DNA of 64,000 bases from Novipirellula artificiosorum (GCF_007860135.1 NZ_SJPV01000001.1:1299299-1363298); one strand, 5' to 3'. Shown: positions 18,723-28,381, numbered from the stretch's first letter. Program-made: numbers and translations. Notes: a model not told the origin generated them from the sequence alone.

Positions 18723-19720
18723 AATCAAATCTACTGATTCAGCGTCAGACGGCACAAGCAGCTCGCAAACGAGCCGCCGGCGGGTTCGATGACGAACGTG
18801 TGTATGTCAATCTGCACCAACTGAATCTGCTTCAGCATCGAGCTCGCGGACTTTCGTTTCTGCCAAAGCAACCGGTTCACAGTTTGCTCTCGGGTAGGCA
18901 TGCATCGCGGATTCGTGGACGAGGACTCAATTTCGAAGAAATCCGAGTTTATCATCCTGGCGATGACGTGCGCACGATTGATTGGAAGGTGACCGCACGA
19001 CTTCGCAGCCCCCATACACGAGTTTTTACCGAGGAACGCGACCGTCCGGTGTTGCTGGTGGTGGATCAACGTATCGGAATGTTTTTCGGGACGCAGTTGA
19101 ACATGAAATCGGTAACCGCCGCGCAGGTCGCTGCGTTGTCGGCGTGGCGGGTGCTTGATTCAGGGGATCGGGTCGGAGGAATCGTATTCAACGATTCCGC
19201 GGTTGAGACCATCACGCCACACCGCAGCCGCCAGACGGTTGAGAAGATTCTTCAGACGGTCGTTCAATTCAATCACCAGCTTTCTGCGGATTCAGCGGCA
19301 CAGCCGAACGCGGCGAAATTCAATCAAGTGCTCGAACAGGTCGTTCGGATTGCGAAACACGATTATCTGATCACCCTCGTCAGCGACTTTTTCGGTTGCG
19401 ACGATCAATCGTTTCGTTATCTACAGCGGATTCGGCAACACAACGATGTGATCGCTGCGTTCGTGCACGACCCCAGTGCATCGAAGTTGCCAACCAGTCG
19501 CGATTTCGTGATCACCGACGGTGATCTGCAAGTCGAGTTGGCTTTGTCCGGAAAACGAATGCGACAACGAATCGAAGATTCGACAAGCGGCCGAATTGCC
19601 AATGTCTTGGCATTGCAAAACCGATTGCAAATGCCTGTGCTACCGATCAGTACGGCGGAACAGGTTTCGAACCAGTTACACAAGTTGTTAGGACATGCAG
19701 CCAGATCCCTACAGCCTTGA
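18719..19720 (+). CDS. DUF58 protein
   Basis: The 333-aa protein contains the DUF58 signature RVYHPGDDVRTIDWKVTARL, preceded by GRHASRIRGRGLNFEE, and a VWA-like C-terminal part (PVLLVVDQRIGMFFGT, GGIVFNDSAVETITPHRS, DYLITLVSDFFGCDDQSF). The MIDAS-like DxRxGM is a weakened version of DxSxS. No transmembrane segment. DUF58 genes sit beside moxR in almost all such operons and the proteins are thought to interact with MoxR. It overlaps moxR by 4 bp; the next gene starts within its last 26 bases. Confidence 0.93.
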   Translation: MKSNLLIQRQTAQAARKRAAGGFDDERVYVNLHQLNLLQHRARGLSFLPKQPVHSLLSGRHASRIRGRGLNFEEIRVYHPGDDVRTIDWKVTARLRSPHTRVFTEERDRPVLLVVDQRIGMFFGTQLNMKSVTAAQVAALSAWRVLDSGDRVGGIVFNDSAVETITPHRSRQTVEKILQTVVQFNHQLSADSAAQPNAAKFNQVLEQVVRIAKHDYLITLVSDFFGCDDQSFRYLQRIRQHNDVIAAFVHDPSASKLPTSRDFVITDGDLQVELALSGKRMRQRIEDSTSGRIANVLALQNRLQMPVLPISTAEQVSNQLHKLLGHAARSLQP

Positions 19721-20192
19721 TCGACTTCAAGACATTGTCACCTCGGAGCCGGTACGATGGTGGCCACCTGCGCCATTTGGGTGGTTTGTCATCGCATTGC
19801 TCTCGCTTTGGGGATTGATCTTGGTTGCCATCCGAATCCATCGATGGATCTTTAACGCCTATCGGCGTCAAGCGCTGCGGGAACTCACGAAACTCCAATG
19901 TGGCCAAGACCGGTCACTGACCAAGGTGTCGATCCTGCTCAAACGGACGGCACTTGCAGCTTACCCTCGCGGACAAGTTGCTGCATTGAGTGGAGAGGAA
20001 TGGACTGAGTTTTTGAGGGACGCATGCGATCACGTCAGCTTCCACGGCGGTATCATGAAACAACTGGGGACCGCTTCGGTTCAATCGGAAAACGCTCCGA
20101 TTGCGGAATCCGATTGGCTTGCGGTTGTCGATGAGGCCCGTTATTGGATCAAGCACCATCGGGGTGGCGAATTCGTGGAGGAAGCACGGTGA
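19695..20192 (+). CDS. DUF4381 membrane protein
   Basis: The 165-aa protein has a short N-terminal LDRLQDIVTSEPVRWWPPAP segment, one membrane helix (FGWFVIALLSLWGLILVAI) and a cytosolic helical part with RRQALRELTKL and LSGEEWTEFLRDAC. This is the DUF4381 pattern regularly found between DUF58 and the first VWA gene. Its start overlaps the DUF58 gene by 26 bp and its stop overlaps the GTG of the next gene, so it is translationally coupled. Exact role unknown. Confidence 0.92.
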   Translation: MQPDPYSLDRLQDIVTSEPVRWWPPAPFGWFVIALLSLWGLILVAIRIHRWIFNAYRRQALRELTKLQCGQDRSLTKVSILLKRTALAAYPRGQVAALSGEEWTEFLRDACDHVSFHGGIMKQLGTASVQSENAPIAESDWLAVVDEARYWIKHHRGGEFVEEAR

Positions 20193-21181
20193 TTCTGTTT
20201 GCATCGGCGTGGTTCTTTCTGCTCTTACCGCTACCGATCTTGCTGCATTTTTTGCTGCCCCCCTTTCAAGACGCTCGTTCGGCACTTCGCGTTCCTCTGT
20301 TTGACACTCTGGCGAAGACGAGCGGTCAAACCCCCGCCGCGGGAGCGGTGGTTCGTCGACGTGGGCGATGGCAGTTTGCCCTTGCCTTGCTGTGCTGGGT
20401 TGCCATCGTCACGGCACTTGCTCGTCCTCAATGGCTTGGTGAGCCGATTGTTCGCGAGCTTCCGACGCGTGATCTATTGCTTGCGATTGATTTGTCGGGT
20501 TCGATGCAAACGGAAGATTTTGTCAACAAGGACGGTGAGAGAGTCGACCGATTGACCGCCGTCAAAGAAGTCCTTGACGACTTCCTGACCGAACGACAAG
20601 GTGATCGGGTCGCGATGATTGTTTTTGGTAACGGTGCCTTTGTGCAAATCCCATTCACCCAAGACTTGGAGGTATGCCGTCAACTACTTCAGCAAACCGC
20701 CGTGGGCATGGCCGGCCCGAAAACGGCATTAGGTGATGCGATTGGGCTGGGGATCACGCTGTTCGAGCGCAGTGAACTCAAAGACAAGGTGATGATCGCC
20801 TTAACCGATGGAAACGATACGGGTAGCCAAGTCCCGCCTGCTGAAGCGGCAAAGATTGCGGCGGACAAAGGGATTGTGATCCACACGATCGCAGTCGGAG
20901 ATCCAGCCGCTGCGGGCGAAGAAAAGATCGACGAGGCAACGCTCAAGGAGATGGCCAACGTTTCCCAGGGGCGTTTTTTTCGAGCCAATGATCGCCAGGA
21001 ATTACAACAGATCTACACGGAGCTGGACAAGATGAGCGAACGAAAAGTGGAATCGATTTCGCATCGACCGAAGCGGGACTTGTACTTCGGTTTCCTAGCC
21101 GTGGCGCTGATGCTGTCGGTGGTTTATCACGTGATTTTGATCCTACGGGGCATGCTCGAACGAAGAGTAAGTGCGGGATGA
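20189..21181 (+). CDS. batA: BatA-like VWA membrane protein
   Basis: I chose GTG 20189 (overlap GTGA with the preceding stop), which opens directly into the N-terminal membrane helix (FASAWFFLLLPLPILLHFLL). A second helix is at ~64-85. The VWA domain has an intact MIDAS: DLSGSM (DxSxS), the Thr in PKTALGDAIG and the Asp in ALTDGNDTG. A C-terminal helix (LYFGFLAVALMLSVVYHVIL) anchors the end. BatA proteins are inner-membrane VWA proteins exposed to the periplasm; in Bacteroides the operon was linked to aerotolerance, in others to stress resistance. 330 aa, normal length. Confidence 0.93.
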   Translation: MILFASAWFFLLLPLPILLHFLLPPFQDARSALRVPLFDTLAKTSGQTPAAGAVVRRRGRWQFALALLCWVAIVTALARPQWLGEPIVRELPTRDLLLAIDLSGSMQTEDFVNKDGERVDRLTAVKEVLDDFLTERQGDRVAMIVFGNGAFVQIPFTQDLEVCRQLLQQTAVGMAGPKTALGDAIGLGITLFERSELKDKVMIALTDGNDTGSQVPPAEAAKIAADKGIVIHTIAVGDPAAAGEEKIDEATLKEMANVSQGRFFRANDRQELQQIYTELDKMSERKVESISHRPKRDLYFGFLAVALMLSVVYHVILILRGMLERRVSAG

Positions 21182-22113
21182 ACGAGCTTTGGAACCACTT
21201 TCATTTTTTACGGCCTTTGTGGCTATGGGCACTTCCGGTCGTTGTGTTCGTTTGGTGGTTACGGGTCCGTGCCAACGATCCAAAGCAAGCTGTCAAGGGT
21301 GAGATCGCGTCTCACTTACTAGAACACCTGGTGAAGTCACCGACGGTGACCTCGTCAATTCGGCCGATCACGCTGTTATTGCCGCTTTGGATCGTTGCCG
21401 TTGTCTCGCTTGCGGGCCCAGCGTTTCGTCGCCAACCGTCACCCTTTGCCGAAGACAAGGCTCAGTTGATGATTCTGGCCAAAATGACTCCATCGATGTT
21501 GACCGAGGACTTGCAACCGTCTCGGTTGGAACGTGTGCGGACCAAATTGCATGATCTGTTGGACTTGCGAAAAGGATCCGGGTCGGGACTGATTGCTTAC
21601 GCGGGATCCGCCCATTTGGTGATGCCGGTAACCACGGATGCGGGTGTTATCGATCATATGCTTGAGGCCCTCGATCCGTCGATCATGCCCAGTGAAGGGG
21701 ACAATCTCGTCCAGGCCTTGGATGCCGCGGTCAAGCAGCTTTCGGAGCAGAATGCCGCAGGATCGATTTTGGTGGTCACCGATGCTATCGATGCGGGTCA
21801 GCTTTCCGCTTTGCAGCGATGGCGTGCGGAGAACGCGATGTCGGTACAGATTTTGGCGGCACTTCGCAACGACGCTTCTTTGGCAGCTTCGGGCATTCCA
21901 AAGGCAGCAGACACGCTCCATGCTCGCGTTCAAATCGTATCACCCGATGATCATGATATCGAGTCGATCGCCAAGTCGGCCGATCGATCGATCGTAACCG
22001 CCAGCAACGCCGATGCGGCTCAGTGGCGCGATGACGGCTATTTCCTGGTCCCCGTTCTCGCGATCGGCGCTCTGTTTTGGAGCCGTCGCGGATGGAGTGT
22101 GAGCGTTCGATGA
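21178..22113 (+). CDS. batB: BatB-like VWA membrane protein with degenerate MIDAS
   Basis: The 311-aa protein has two N-terminal membrane helices (PLWLWALPVVVFVWWL, PITLLLPLWIVAVVSLAGP), a VWA-like domain and a C-terminal hydrophobic end (YFLVPVLAIGALFW). Where family members usually have DxSxSM before the LxPSRLER motif, this one reads AKMTPSMLTEDLQPSRLERV, so the first MIDAS Asp is missing and Ser becomes Thr. GDNLVQALDAAV and VVTDAID retain later features. The ATG overlaps batA by 4 bp. It is therefore probably a structural or partner VWA rather than a metal-binding one. Confidence 0.88.
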   Translation: MNELWNHFHFLRPLWLWALPVVVFVWWLRVRANDPKQAVKGEIASHLLEHLVKSPTVTSSIRPITLLLPLWIVAVVSLAGPAFRRQPSPFAEDKAQLMILAKMTPSMLTEDLQPSRLERVRTKLHDLLDLRKGSGSGLIAYAGSAHLVMPVTTDAGVIDHMLEALDPSIMPSEGDNLVQALDAAVKQLSEQNAAGSILVVTDAIDAGQLSALQRWRAENAMSVQILAALRNDASLAASGIPKAADTLHARVQIVSPDDHDIESIAKSADRSIVTASNADAAQWRDDGYFLVPVLAIGALFWSRRGWSVSVR

Positions 22114-22757
22114 GAAAGAATGGGGTACCTCAAATTCTGAGGAAGTGGGCCATCCGAGCGACCATCGTGATGGTGCTTGCCGCTACCTTCTTGGCATTCA
22201 AACAAGGTCGCAGTTTTTTCTCGACTGCCGATTGGCGTGGCCAAGCTCGGATGAGAAAGCAGGACTACAAAGGTGCTGCGGAGACGTTTGTCGATCCGAT
22301 GCGTCAAGCCGAAGCGTTCTACCGAGCAGGTGACTTTGAACGAGCCGCATCGGTGTTGGGTGGATTGCCTGGCGAAAAGGCTGACTACAATCGAGGCAAC
22401 TCGCTGGTGATGCTCGGCAAGTACGACGACGCTGTCAAAGCCTATGACCTAGCACTCGTGACTCGACCCGATTGGGAAGCAGCGAAAACGAATCGCGAAA
22501 TCGCCGCCGGCCGAGCGGAACGTTTGAGGAAAGAAGGGGGCGTGATGACGGGAGGCAAATTGGGAGCCGATGAGATCATTTTCACCAAGAACAAGAACAA
22601 TAAAAGCGATGGCGATACGGTTGAACCACAAGAAATGAGCGATGAAGAAACCCGTGGGCTATGGTTACGACAGGTTCAAACGACGCCACGTGATTTTCTG
22701 AAGTCGAAGTTCGCTTATCAAAACGCCATGGCCGACGAGGGGGCGAGCGATGAGTGA
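22110..22757 (+). CDS. batC: BatC-like TPR protein
   Basis: ATG 22110 overlaps the previous stop (ATGA). The 215-aa protein has an N-terminal membrane helix (TIVMVLAATFLAFKQGRSFF) and TPR-like helices (WRGQARMRKQDYKGAAETF, AFYRAGDFERAASVLGGLPG, DYNRGNSLVMLGKYDDAVKAYDLALVTRPDWEAA). The C-terminus is charged. This is the normal TPR partner of the VWA proteins in Bat operons, probably periplasmic. Its end overlaps the next gene by 8 bp. Confidence 0.9.
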   Translation: MRKNGVPQILRKWAIRATIVMVLAATFLAFKQGRSFFSTADWRGQARMRKQDYKGAAETFVDPMRQAEAFYRAGDFERAASVLGGLPGEKADYNRGNSLVMLGKYDDAVKAYDLALVTRPDWEAAKTNREIAAGRAERLRKEGGVMTGGKLGADEIIFTKNKNNKSDGDTVEPQEMSDEETRGLWLRQVQTTPRDFLKSKFAYQNAMADEGASDE

Positions 22758-24138
22758 ACCGTATGGCATTGGGGTGACCAAGTTCGCCAGGGAAGATGGC
22801 ACGCGACGAAGGGGCCGTCGCGGCATTCCACTTCGATGGCTGGTGTTCTGGCAAGTCGTTTTCTTAACACCGGCTAACCTCGTGGCGCAAGAGCCAATCG
22901 TTGTACGTACCGCGATCCAGCCGAAACAAGAAGCGATCGTTGGCCAACGCGTCCTGCTGAAGATCGACGTTCTGGCTAAGGACAGCTGGGCAAACCTTCC
23001 CTCTTTGCCCAACTTCGAAGTGCCCGGCGCGGTTGTCTATGCACCACCGACCCAAAGCGTACGGTTGAGCGAGGCGATCAAGGGGGACAGCTATACGGGG
23101 CAGCAATTCGAATGGTGGCTCTATCCACAACGAGCCGGCAAGCTCCGAATACCAAGTTTAAAACTGGCCGTCGAGCTGAAAAGCTTCGGAAGCGACCGTG
23201 AACCAGTGACCGAATCGAAAACATCCGATGCCATGACTCTTGATGTTGGGTTTGCCAAGGGCGCCGAAGGGATGCCAGGGATCATCGGAACGGAAAGGTT
23301 TTCGATCGAGCAAAGCTGGTCACAGCAGGAAACGTCGTTGAAAGTGGGCGACGGTATCAGCCGAACGATCACTCGCTCGGCTGAGGGCGTTCCCGGCTTG
23401 GTGTTTGCCCCCATCGAAACGCCAAAGATGGTTGGCGTTCGGATTTATCCCAAACAACCCGAAGTCGAGAATGCGTTCAACCGTGGCAGTCTGACAAGTA
23501 AACGCGTCGATCGTATGACCTATGTCTTTGAAGCCGAAGGTGAGGTCTTGTTGCCGGAGATCGACATCGCATGGTGGGATACGTCCGACGAAAAACTCCG
23601 TCGGGAAACGCTCGACGCACGCAGGTTGACCATCACGCCGGCGGATCGACCCACGACCTCAGGTGCGAACGGCTCGGTGGAGCCGTATGAAGACAGCAAA
23701 TCCGTATCCCGATGGCTGATCTTGTCCTTTATCGTCCTCGTCGGACTTGTACTCCATTGGGCTTGGAAACCGATCGTCCATCGATGGAACGGATGGCAAT
23801 CGAAGCGACGATCGTCGGAGCGATCGTACTTTCGACGATTCGAGGTCGCGGCGAAGAGTAACCACCCACGCGAGACGCTTCGAGCCTTGGTCCAGTGGTG
23901 GGATGTCGCGGATCGCCACAGTCTCGCTCCACGGCTGGACCGGTTCTTCCTCCGCTACGGTGATCGCGATGCATCGGCTGTTTTGGTCAAACTTGAGAAG
24001 GCCGTCGACCAGGATCAATCGCCATGGTCGAGTCGCGATGTTTTGGCCCAAGCCCAATCGGCTCGGACTCGATTCCTGGCAGATCAACAATCGAGGCAAC
24101 CGGTGATATCACGTCGTTTGCCAGAGCTGAATCCCTAG
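22750..24138 (+). CDS. batD: BatD-like protein
   Basis: The 462-aa protein has a signal-anchor segment at ~28-46 (RWLVFWQVVFLTPANLVAQE), then BatD-type beta domains: VRTAIQPKQEAIVGQRVLLK, YTGQQFEWWLYPQRAGKLRI and VFEAEGEVLLPEIDIAWWDT. A membrane helix follows at ~319-338 (WLILSFIVLVGLVLHWAW), then a cytosolic helical tail with LRALVQWWDVADRH. This is the usual last gene of Bat operons. A homologous domain is annotated 'oxygen tolerance', but direct function is unproven. Confidence 0.88.
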   Translation: MSEPYGIGVTKFAREDGTRRRGRRGIPLRWLVFWQVVFLTPANLVAQEPIVVRTAIQPKQEAIVGQRVLLKIDVLAKDSWANLPSLPNFEVPGAVVYAPPTQSVRLSEAIKGDSYTGQQFEWWLYPQRAGKLRIPSLKLAVELKSFGSDREPVTESKTSDAMTLDVGFAKGAEGMPGIIGTERFSIEQSWSQQETSLKVGDGISRTITRSAEGVPGLVFAPIETPKMVGVRIYPKQPEVENAFNRGSLTSKRVDRMTYVFEAEGEVLLPEIDIAWWDTSDEKLRRETLDARRLTITPADRPTTSGANGSVEPYEDSKSVSRWLILSFIVLVGLVLHWAWKPIVHRWNGWQSKRRSSERSYFRRFEVAAKSNHPRETLRALVQWWDVADRHSLAPRLDRFFLRYGDRDASAVLVKLEKAVDQDQSPWSSRDVLAQAQSARTRFLADQQSRQPVISRRLPELNP

Positions 24139-24353
24139 TGCTTCATCCACACCAGGATTTGGGGTTGGGCCGTAGCAGGTGGGTTCCCTTTCCCGGGTCT
24201 GATGCGAAGCCGTATCTTTTCGCTAATCCCTACAGCCTCCCTAGCCGATACAATTGGTGAAGTCTGTGTTCCTGCGCGCATGCTCTCGGGAAACGCTAGC
24301 AACAATGCCGGCGATTCCCGAAAAATCGTTCACTCTGCGGAAATTGGGAAAAC

Positions 24354-25214
24354 GTGTCTCAAGGTTCAAAAGCAATACTCGGATCTCGCGGCGCTGGGCC
24401 GTTGACTCAGTGGATCACCGATTGGGGATCTGCGGTTGTTGATAGCGTGACGATGGTCGGCGATATTTCGTTGTTTGCCTGGCAGATGTTCCGCTGGTTG
24501 TTCACCCGGTTGCCACGACGTGGGACGATCTTGGTGAACTTCTATCAAGTGGGTGTGTTAAGTTTGCCTGTGGTAGCCCTAACCGGGACCTTCATCGGCA
24601 TGGTGTTGGCGGTCAATAGTTACTACCAGTTTCACATGCTTGGACTGGAAAGCCGGCTCGGCGTGGTGATCAACACATCGCTGGTCCGCGAACTCGGTCC
24701 TGTGCTTGCGGCAACGATGCTGGCAGGGCGGGTTGGCAGCGCGATGGCTGCGGTGCTTGGTACGATGCGGGTGACCGAGCAGATCGATGCGCTCACGACG
24801 ATGGGAGCCGACCCGATTCATTATTTGGTGGTCCCTCGTTTCTTGGCCTGTATTCTGCTGATCCCCGCCTTGACGATCATGGCCGATTTTATGGGGATTG
24901 TCGGTGGGTATTTTTACAGCGTCGTGATCCTGGGCATCGATCACGCCGCCTATTTGAACCACTCTCGTGATGGTGTCGTCGGGTTCGACTTGTTCAGCGG
25001 CATCTTTAAGAGTTTCTTTTTCGGCGGCGTGATCGCGATTGTCAGCTGTTATCGTGGGTTTCACTGTGAAGCGGGTGCCGAAGGTGTTGGCAAGGCGGCA
25101 ACCGCAGCGTTTGTCTACTCTTTTGTCCTGATTCTTGCCATTGACTTGTTCATGAACATCTTGCTGGATGCGGTTTATTTCAAGTTCTATTCCCAAGGGG
25201 CATCGCCACTATGA
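24354..25214 (+). CDS. mlaE: MlaE-family ABC transporter permease
   Basis: GTG 24354 is the start; the 286-aa length is typical of MlaE/YrbE permeases plus a short N-terminal arm. Conserved MlaE stretches are LPVVALTGTFIGMVLAVNSY, LVRELGPVLAATMLAGRVGSAMAAVLGTMRVTEQIDALTTMGADP, and the Glu-containing GFHCEAGAEGVGKAATAAFVYS near the end. It forms the inner-membrane pore of an MCE transporter moving phospholipids or other hydrophobic molecules between membranes. Its stop overlaps the ATPase start by 4 bp. A 215-bp gap separates it from the Bat operon. Confidence 0.95.
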   Translation: MSQGSKAILGSRGAGPLTQWITDWGSAVVDSVTMVGDISLFAWQMFRWLFTRLPRRGTILVNFYQVGVLSLPVVALTGTFIGMVLAVNSYYQFHMLGLESRLGVVINTSLVRELGPVLAATMLAGRVGSAMAAVLGTMRVTEQIDALTTMGADPIHYLVVPRFLACILLIPALTIMADFMGIVGGYFYSVVILGIDHAAYLNHSRDGVVGFDLFSGIFKSFFFGGVIAIVSCYRGFHCEAGAEGVGKAATAAFVYSFVLILAIDLFMNILLDAVYFKFYSQGASPL

Positions 25215-26071
25215 GTACCGCCATGCTTGAAAAGGAAAACGACTACGAATCACACTCGCTGGAATCCGGTCCGGACGTGTTGGTCGATTGCGAAAACGTG
25301 GGCGTCAGTTTCCATCACCAATTGATTCTGGCCGGCATTGATGTTTCGGTGCTGCGAGGCCAGACGGTTGCAGTGATCGGCGAGAGTGGTTGTGGCAAAA
25401 CCGTTTTCATGAAGACCATTGTTGGCTTGGTTGCTCCCACCGTCGGGTCGGTCAGTTTTGAGGGGCAACGATTGAGCGAAATGAGTCTGATGCAATTGAC
25501 GCAGACGCGGAAGCGATTTGGCTTTGTCTTTCAAAACGCAGCGTTATTCGACAGCATGTCGATTTTGGAGAACATCGCCTTCCCGCTCCGGCAAAACGAA
25601 GAAGTGTCAGATTCCGACGTGCGCGATCGCGTGATGCAGTTGTTGTCCGAAGTCGGGCTGCCCGCCGAGGTCGCGCGGAAGTACCCCGCGGAGCTATCCG
25701 GAGGGATGAGGAAACGTGTCGGACTTGCCCGAGCCTTGATCCTGAGGCCCGAGTTGGTCGTGTATGACGAACCGACGACCGGGCTCGATCCGATCATGAG
25801 TGATGTGATCAACGAACTGATCCTGGAAACGCGTCGTCGCTATCCGGTCACCAGCATTGTGGTGACGCATGACATGCACACGGCCCGAAAGGTCGCCGAC
25901 CGCGTTTTGATGTTCTACCCGCGACGACGGTTGCAGCCCGACGAATCCCAGGTGCTCTTTGATGGTTCGCCGAGTGACCTCGAGCATGCGGAAGATCGTC
26001 GTGTGCGGCAATTTGTGCGTGGGGAAGCGGGAGAACGGCTACGCGAAATCTCACTGGAATCGGAAGCGTAG
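25211..26071 (+). CDS. mlaF: MlaF-family ABC ATPase
   Basis: The 286-aa ATPase has Walker A (GESGCGKT), Q-loop (FGFVFQNAALFDSMSILENI), ABC signature (ELSGGMRKRVGLARAL), Walker B (LVVYDEPTTGLDPI) and the switch His (IVVTHDMHTARKVADRV). SGGMRKR is the MlaF/Mkl-type signature. A ~25-residue N-terminal extension precedes the domain. It energises lipid transport together with MlaE. The next gene starts 51 bp downstream. Confidence 0.95.
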   Translation: MSTAMLEKENDYESHSLESGPDVLVDCENVGVSFHHQLILAGIDVSVLRGQTVAVIGESGCGKTVFMKTIVGLVAPTVGSVSFEGQRLSEMSLMQLTQTRKRFGFVFQNAALFDSMSILENIAFPLRQNEEVSDSDVRDRVMQLLSEVGLPAEVARKYPAELSGGMRKRVGLARALILRPELVVYDEPTTGLDPIMSDVINELILETRRRYPVTSIVVTHDMHTARKVADRVLMFYPRRRLQPDESQVLFDGSPSDLEHAEDRRVRQFVRGEAGERLREISLESEA

Positions 26072-26122
26072 TGGGTTGGGGCAAGCATCCGGTTTGCGAA
26101 ACGTCAGTTACGAGAAAGTGTC

Positions 26123-27346
26123 ATGGACGACAATAAGCTTCGATTCGGTGTCGGCGTGCTGGTCATCTCAGCGATCGGCATCGGCATCATCCTCACATTC
26201 CTGTTTGGTGCGTTTCCAGACGTTTTGAGCAAGGACTATAAGTTGACGGTCAAATTCCCGTCGGCCGAGGGAGTCAGCGAAAACACTCCGGTGCTGCGCG
26301 ATGGCGTTCGGATTGGACGAGTGGACGACATTTCGTTGTTGCCCGAAGGCGGCGTGTTGGTCGGTTTGTCGATGGACAGCGGGCAGGAAATCGCTCACCG
26401 TTACGTCCCCACGATCGGCAATAGCTCGCTGGTGACGGGTGATTCGACGATTGAATTCGTGCGAGCCGACGAACGAAAGCTGGCAGAAATTTTCCCCCAA
26501 GATCGAAGTATCGTTGATGCGCCCTACGGCGATGGCGACTACTTGGACTACGGCCAAAAAACAAAGAACCCCTACTCGGTCTTATTCAGCATGGAGGAGC
26601 AAATGTTGCAAACGCTTGAATCGATCCGTATCGCAGGGGATTCGATCTCGACCGCAGGGCAAAGCGTGAACACGCTGGCAACCCAGGTACAAGGCACCGT
26701 GGGCCAGGCGGATGCGAAAGTCAATCGTGTAGCGGACGAAGCCGTCGAAGCGCTGGAAGAATTCCAAGGGGCAATGCGAGACGTTCGATCGATCGTCGGG
26801 AACCCTGAATTGCGTCAGGGGCTGGAGGATTCGATTTCGCAGTTGCCACGATTGCTGACCGAAGCGCAAAAAACACTCGATAGCACACAAAGAACCTTCG
26901 AAGGATTGCAGCGGGTCAGTGACCGCTTCGAGCGAGTCGGCGTGGCCGCGGAAGAAACGGTGGCGAGTGCCAAAAGCACCGTGGACAGCGTCGATCGAAC
27001 GGTCAGGAACGTCGAGAAATTCACCGAACCGTTGGCCGAACGCGGGGACGAAATTGTCTCGCAGGTGCTCACCAGTCTTGCCAATGTCGATCGCACACTC
27101 GCTCAGGTGGAAACGTTTGGCAAGGCGGTCAACAACAGCAACGGATCGTTTCGTCGGTTCCTCGAAGACGAGGACATTTACTGGGAGATCCGACGGACCA
27201 TCGGCAACATCGAGCAGGCGTCGGCACGCATCCGGCCCATCCTGGATGACGTGCGGATCTTCAGTGACAAAATCGCTCGTGACCCACGCCAATTGGGTGT
27301 TCGCGGCGCGATCTCACAGCGTCCCACGGGCGCGGGGCTGAAATAG
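26123..27346 (+). CDS. mlaD: MCE/MlaD-family substrate-binding protein
   Basis: The 407-aa protein has an N-terminal membrane anchor (LRFGVGVLVISAIGIGIILT), one MCE domain at ~42-115 (YKLTVKFPSAEGVSENTPVL, RDGVRIGRVDDISLLPEGG), then a long helical region (~165-370) with heptad-like repeats. It is longer than E. coli MlaD (183 aa); the long helical C-terminus resembles MCE proteins that form extended tunnels or needles across the periplasm. It binds hydrophobic substrates for MlaEF. A short Gly-rich tail ends the protein. Confidence 0.93.
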   Translation: MDDNKLRFGVGVLVISAIGIGIILTFLFGAFPDVLSKDYKLTVKFPSAEGVSENTPVLRDGVRIGRVDDISLLPEGGVLVGLSMDSGQEIAHRYVPTIGNSSLVTGDSTIEFVRADERKLAEIFPQDRSIVDAPYGDGDYLDYGQKTKNPYSVLFSMEEQMLQTLESIRIAGDSISTAGQSVNTLATQVQGTVGQADAKVNRVADEAVEALEEFQGAMRDVRSIVGNPELRQGLEDSISQLPRLLTEAQKTLDSTQRTFEGLQRVSDRFERVGVAAEETVASAKSTVDSVDRTVRNVEKFTEPLAERGDEIVSQVLTSLANVDRTLAQVETFGKAVNNSNGSFRRFLEDEDIYWEIRRTIGNIEQASARIRPILDDVRIFSDKIARDPRQLGVRGAISQRPTGAGLK

Positions 27347-27399
27347 TTTTTCGGCCGTTCGGCAAATCCATGCTTGCGACGAGTGTTACCACCCTGCAC

Positions 27400-28326
27400 T
27401 TAGGTCACCAACCCCTTGGTGACGGTCATGAAGACATCTTCAAGCGTCGGGTCGCGGTCGTTGAACGATCGCATTCGCACTCCTTCGCGAATCAATTGTT
27501 CCATCAACCCTGCGATCACTTCATCATCGGCTTCCAATTCGGCGACAACGCGGCTGGGTTCTTGTTCAAGCGAACGCAGCTCGGGGCAACTTCGTAAAAT
27601 CGACAAGCCGGCTTCTTCGTTGGCGAGGAATTGAATCTCGACAAATCGGTTTCGGCGAATTTGCCGATAGACGCTGCCGATCGGTCCGCTCATCAACAGC
27701 TGACCTCGCTCGATGATTCCGATCGATGTGCAGCAATCGGCTAGCTCGGTCAAAATATGGCTGCTAATCAGGATCGTCTTCCCCATCTTTCGAAGCTCTT
27801 TCAACAACGCCTTGACCTCGATTCTCGCGCGTGGGTCGAGCCCGCTCGCCGGCTCGTCCAGGATCAAAACGGGGGGGTCATGCACTAAAGTCTTGGCCAG
27901 GCAGAGACGTTGTTTCATGCCTCGCGATAAGCCGTTAACGAAGTCATCGCGTTTATGACTGAGATCGAGAAGCTCGAGCACATTGTCGATGATCTGTTTG
28001 CGGTCGGTGCGTCCGATCCGATAAGCAACGGCAAAGAAGTCCAAAAACTCCCAAACACGCATGCCATCGTAAACTCCGAAATTATCAGGCATGTAGCCAA
28101 TGGCTTGTCGCACGCCGACGGGGTCACCCATCACATCGCAGCCGGCTACTTCTCCTCGTCCGCGACTGGCCCTGAGCAAGGTTGCCAGAAATCGGATCGT
28201 CGTGCTTTTGCCAGCACCATTGGGGCCGATGAATCCGAAGGTCTCGCCCGCATCGATTTGCAAATCAATGCTGTCGACCGCCATGAAGTCGCCGTAGTCC
28301 TTGCCGAAACCGCTGAGTGAAATCAT
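27400..28326 (-). CDS. ABC transporter ATP-binding protein (gliding/NatA-like type)
   Basis: ATG 28326 gives 308 aa and starts two residues before the first strand. Motifs: Walker A GPNGAGKS, Q-loop region AIGYMPDNFGVYDGM, signature GLSRGMKQRLCLAKTL, Walker B VLILDEPASGLDPRA, switch His in ISSHILTELAD. The C-terminal ~90 residues (beyond IGIIERGQLLMSG) are the extra domain of exporter-type ATPases. It lies downstream of the large lipoprotein on the same strand with 55 bp between. No permease gene is adjacent, so its membrane partner must be encoded elsewhere. Confidence 0.93.
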   Translation of the reverse strand: MISLSGFGKDYGDFMAVDSIDLQIDAGETFGFIGPNGAGKSTTIRFLATLLRASRGRGEVAGCDVMGDPVGVRQAIGYMPDNFGVYDGMRVWEFLDFFAVAYRIGRTDRKQIIDNVLELLDLSHKRDDFVNGLSRGMKQRLCLAKTLVHDPPVLILDEPASGLDPRARIEVKALLKELRKMGKTILISSHILTELADCCTSIGIIERGQLLMSGPIGSVYRQIRRNRFVEIQFLANEEAGLSILRSCPELRSLEQEPSRVVAELEADDEVIAGLMEQLIREGVRMRSFNDRDPTLEDVFMTVTKGLVT

Positions 28327-28381
28327 AAGAAGGCCGCGCAATCGAGTGAATGGGAAAACATGTCTTGCCGCCGCTTGCCAA

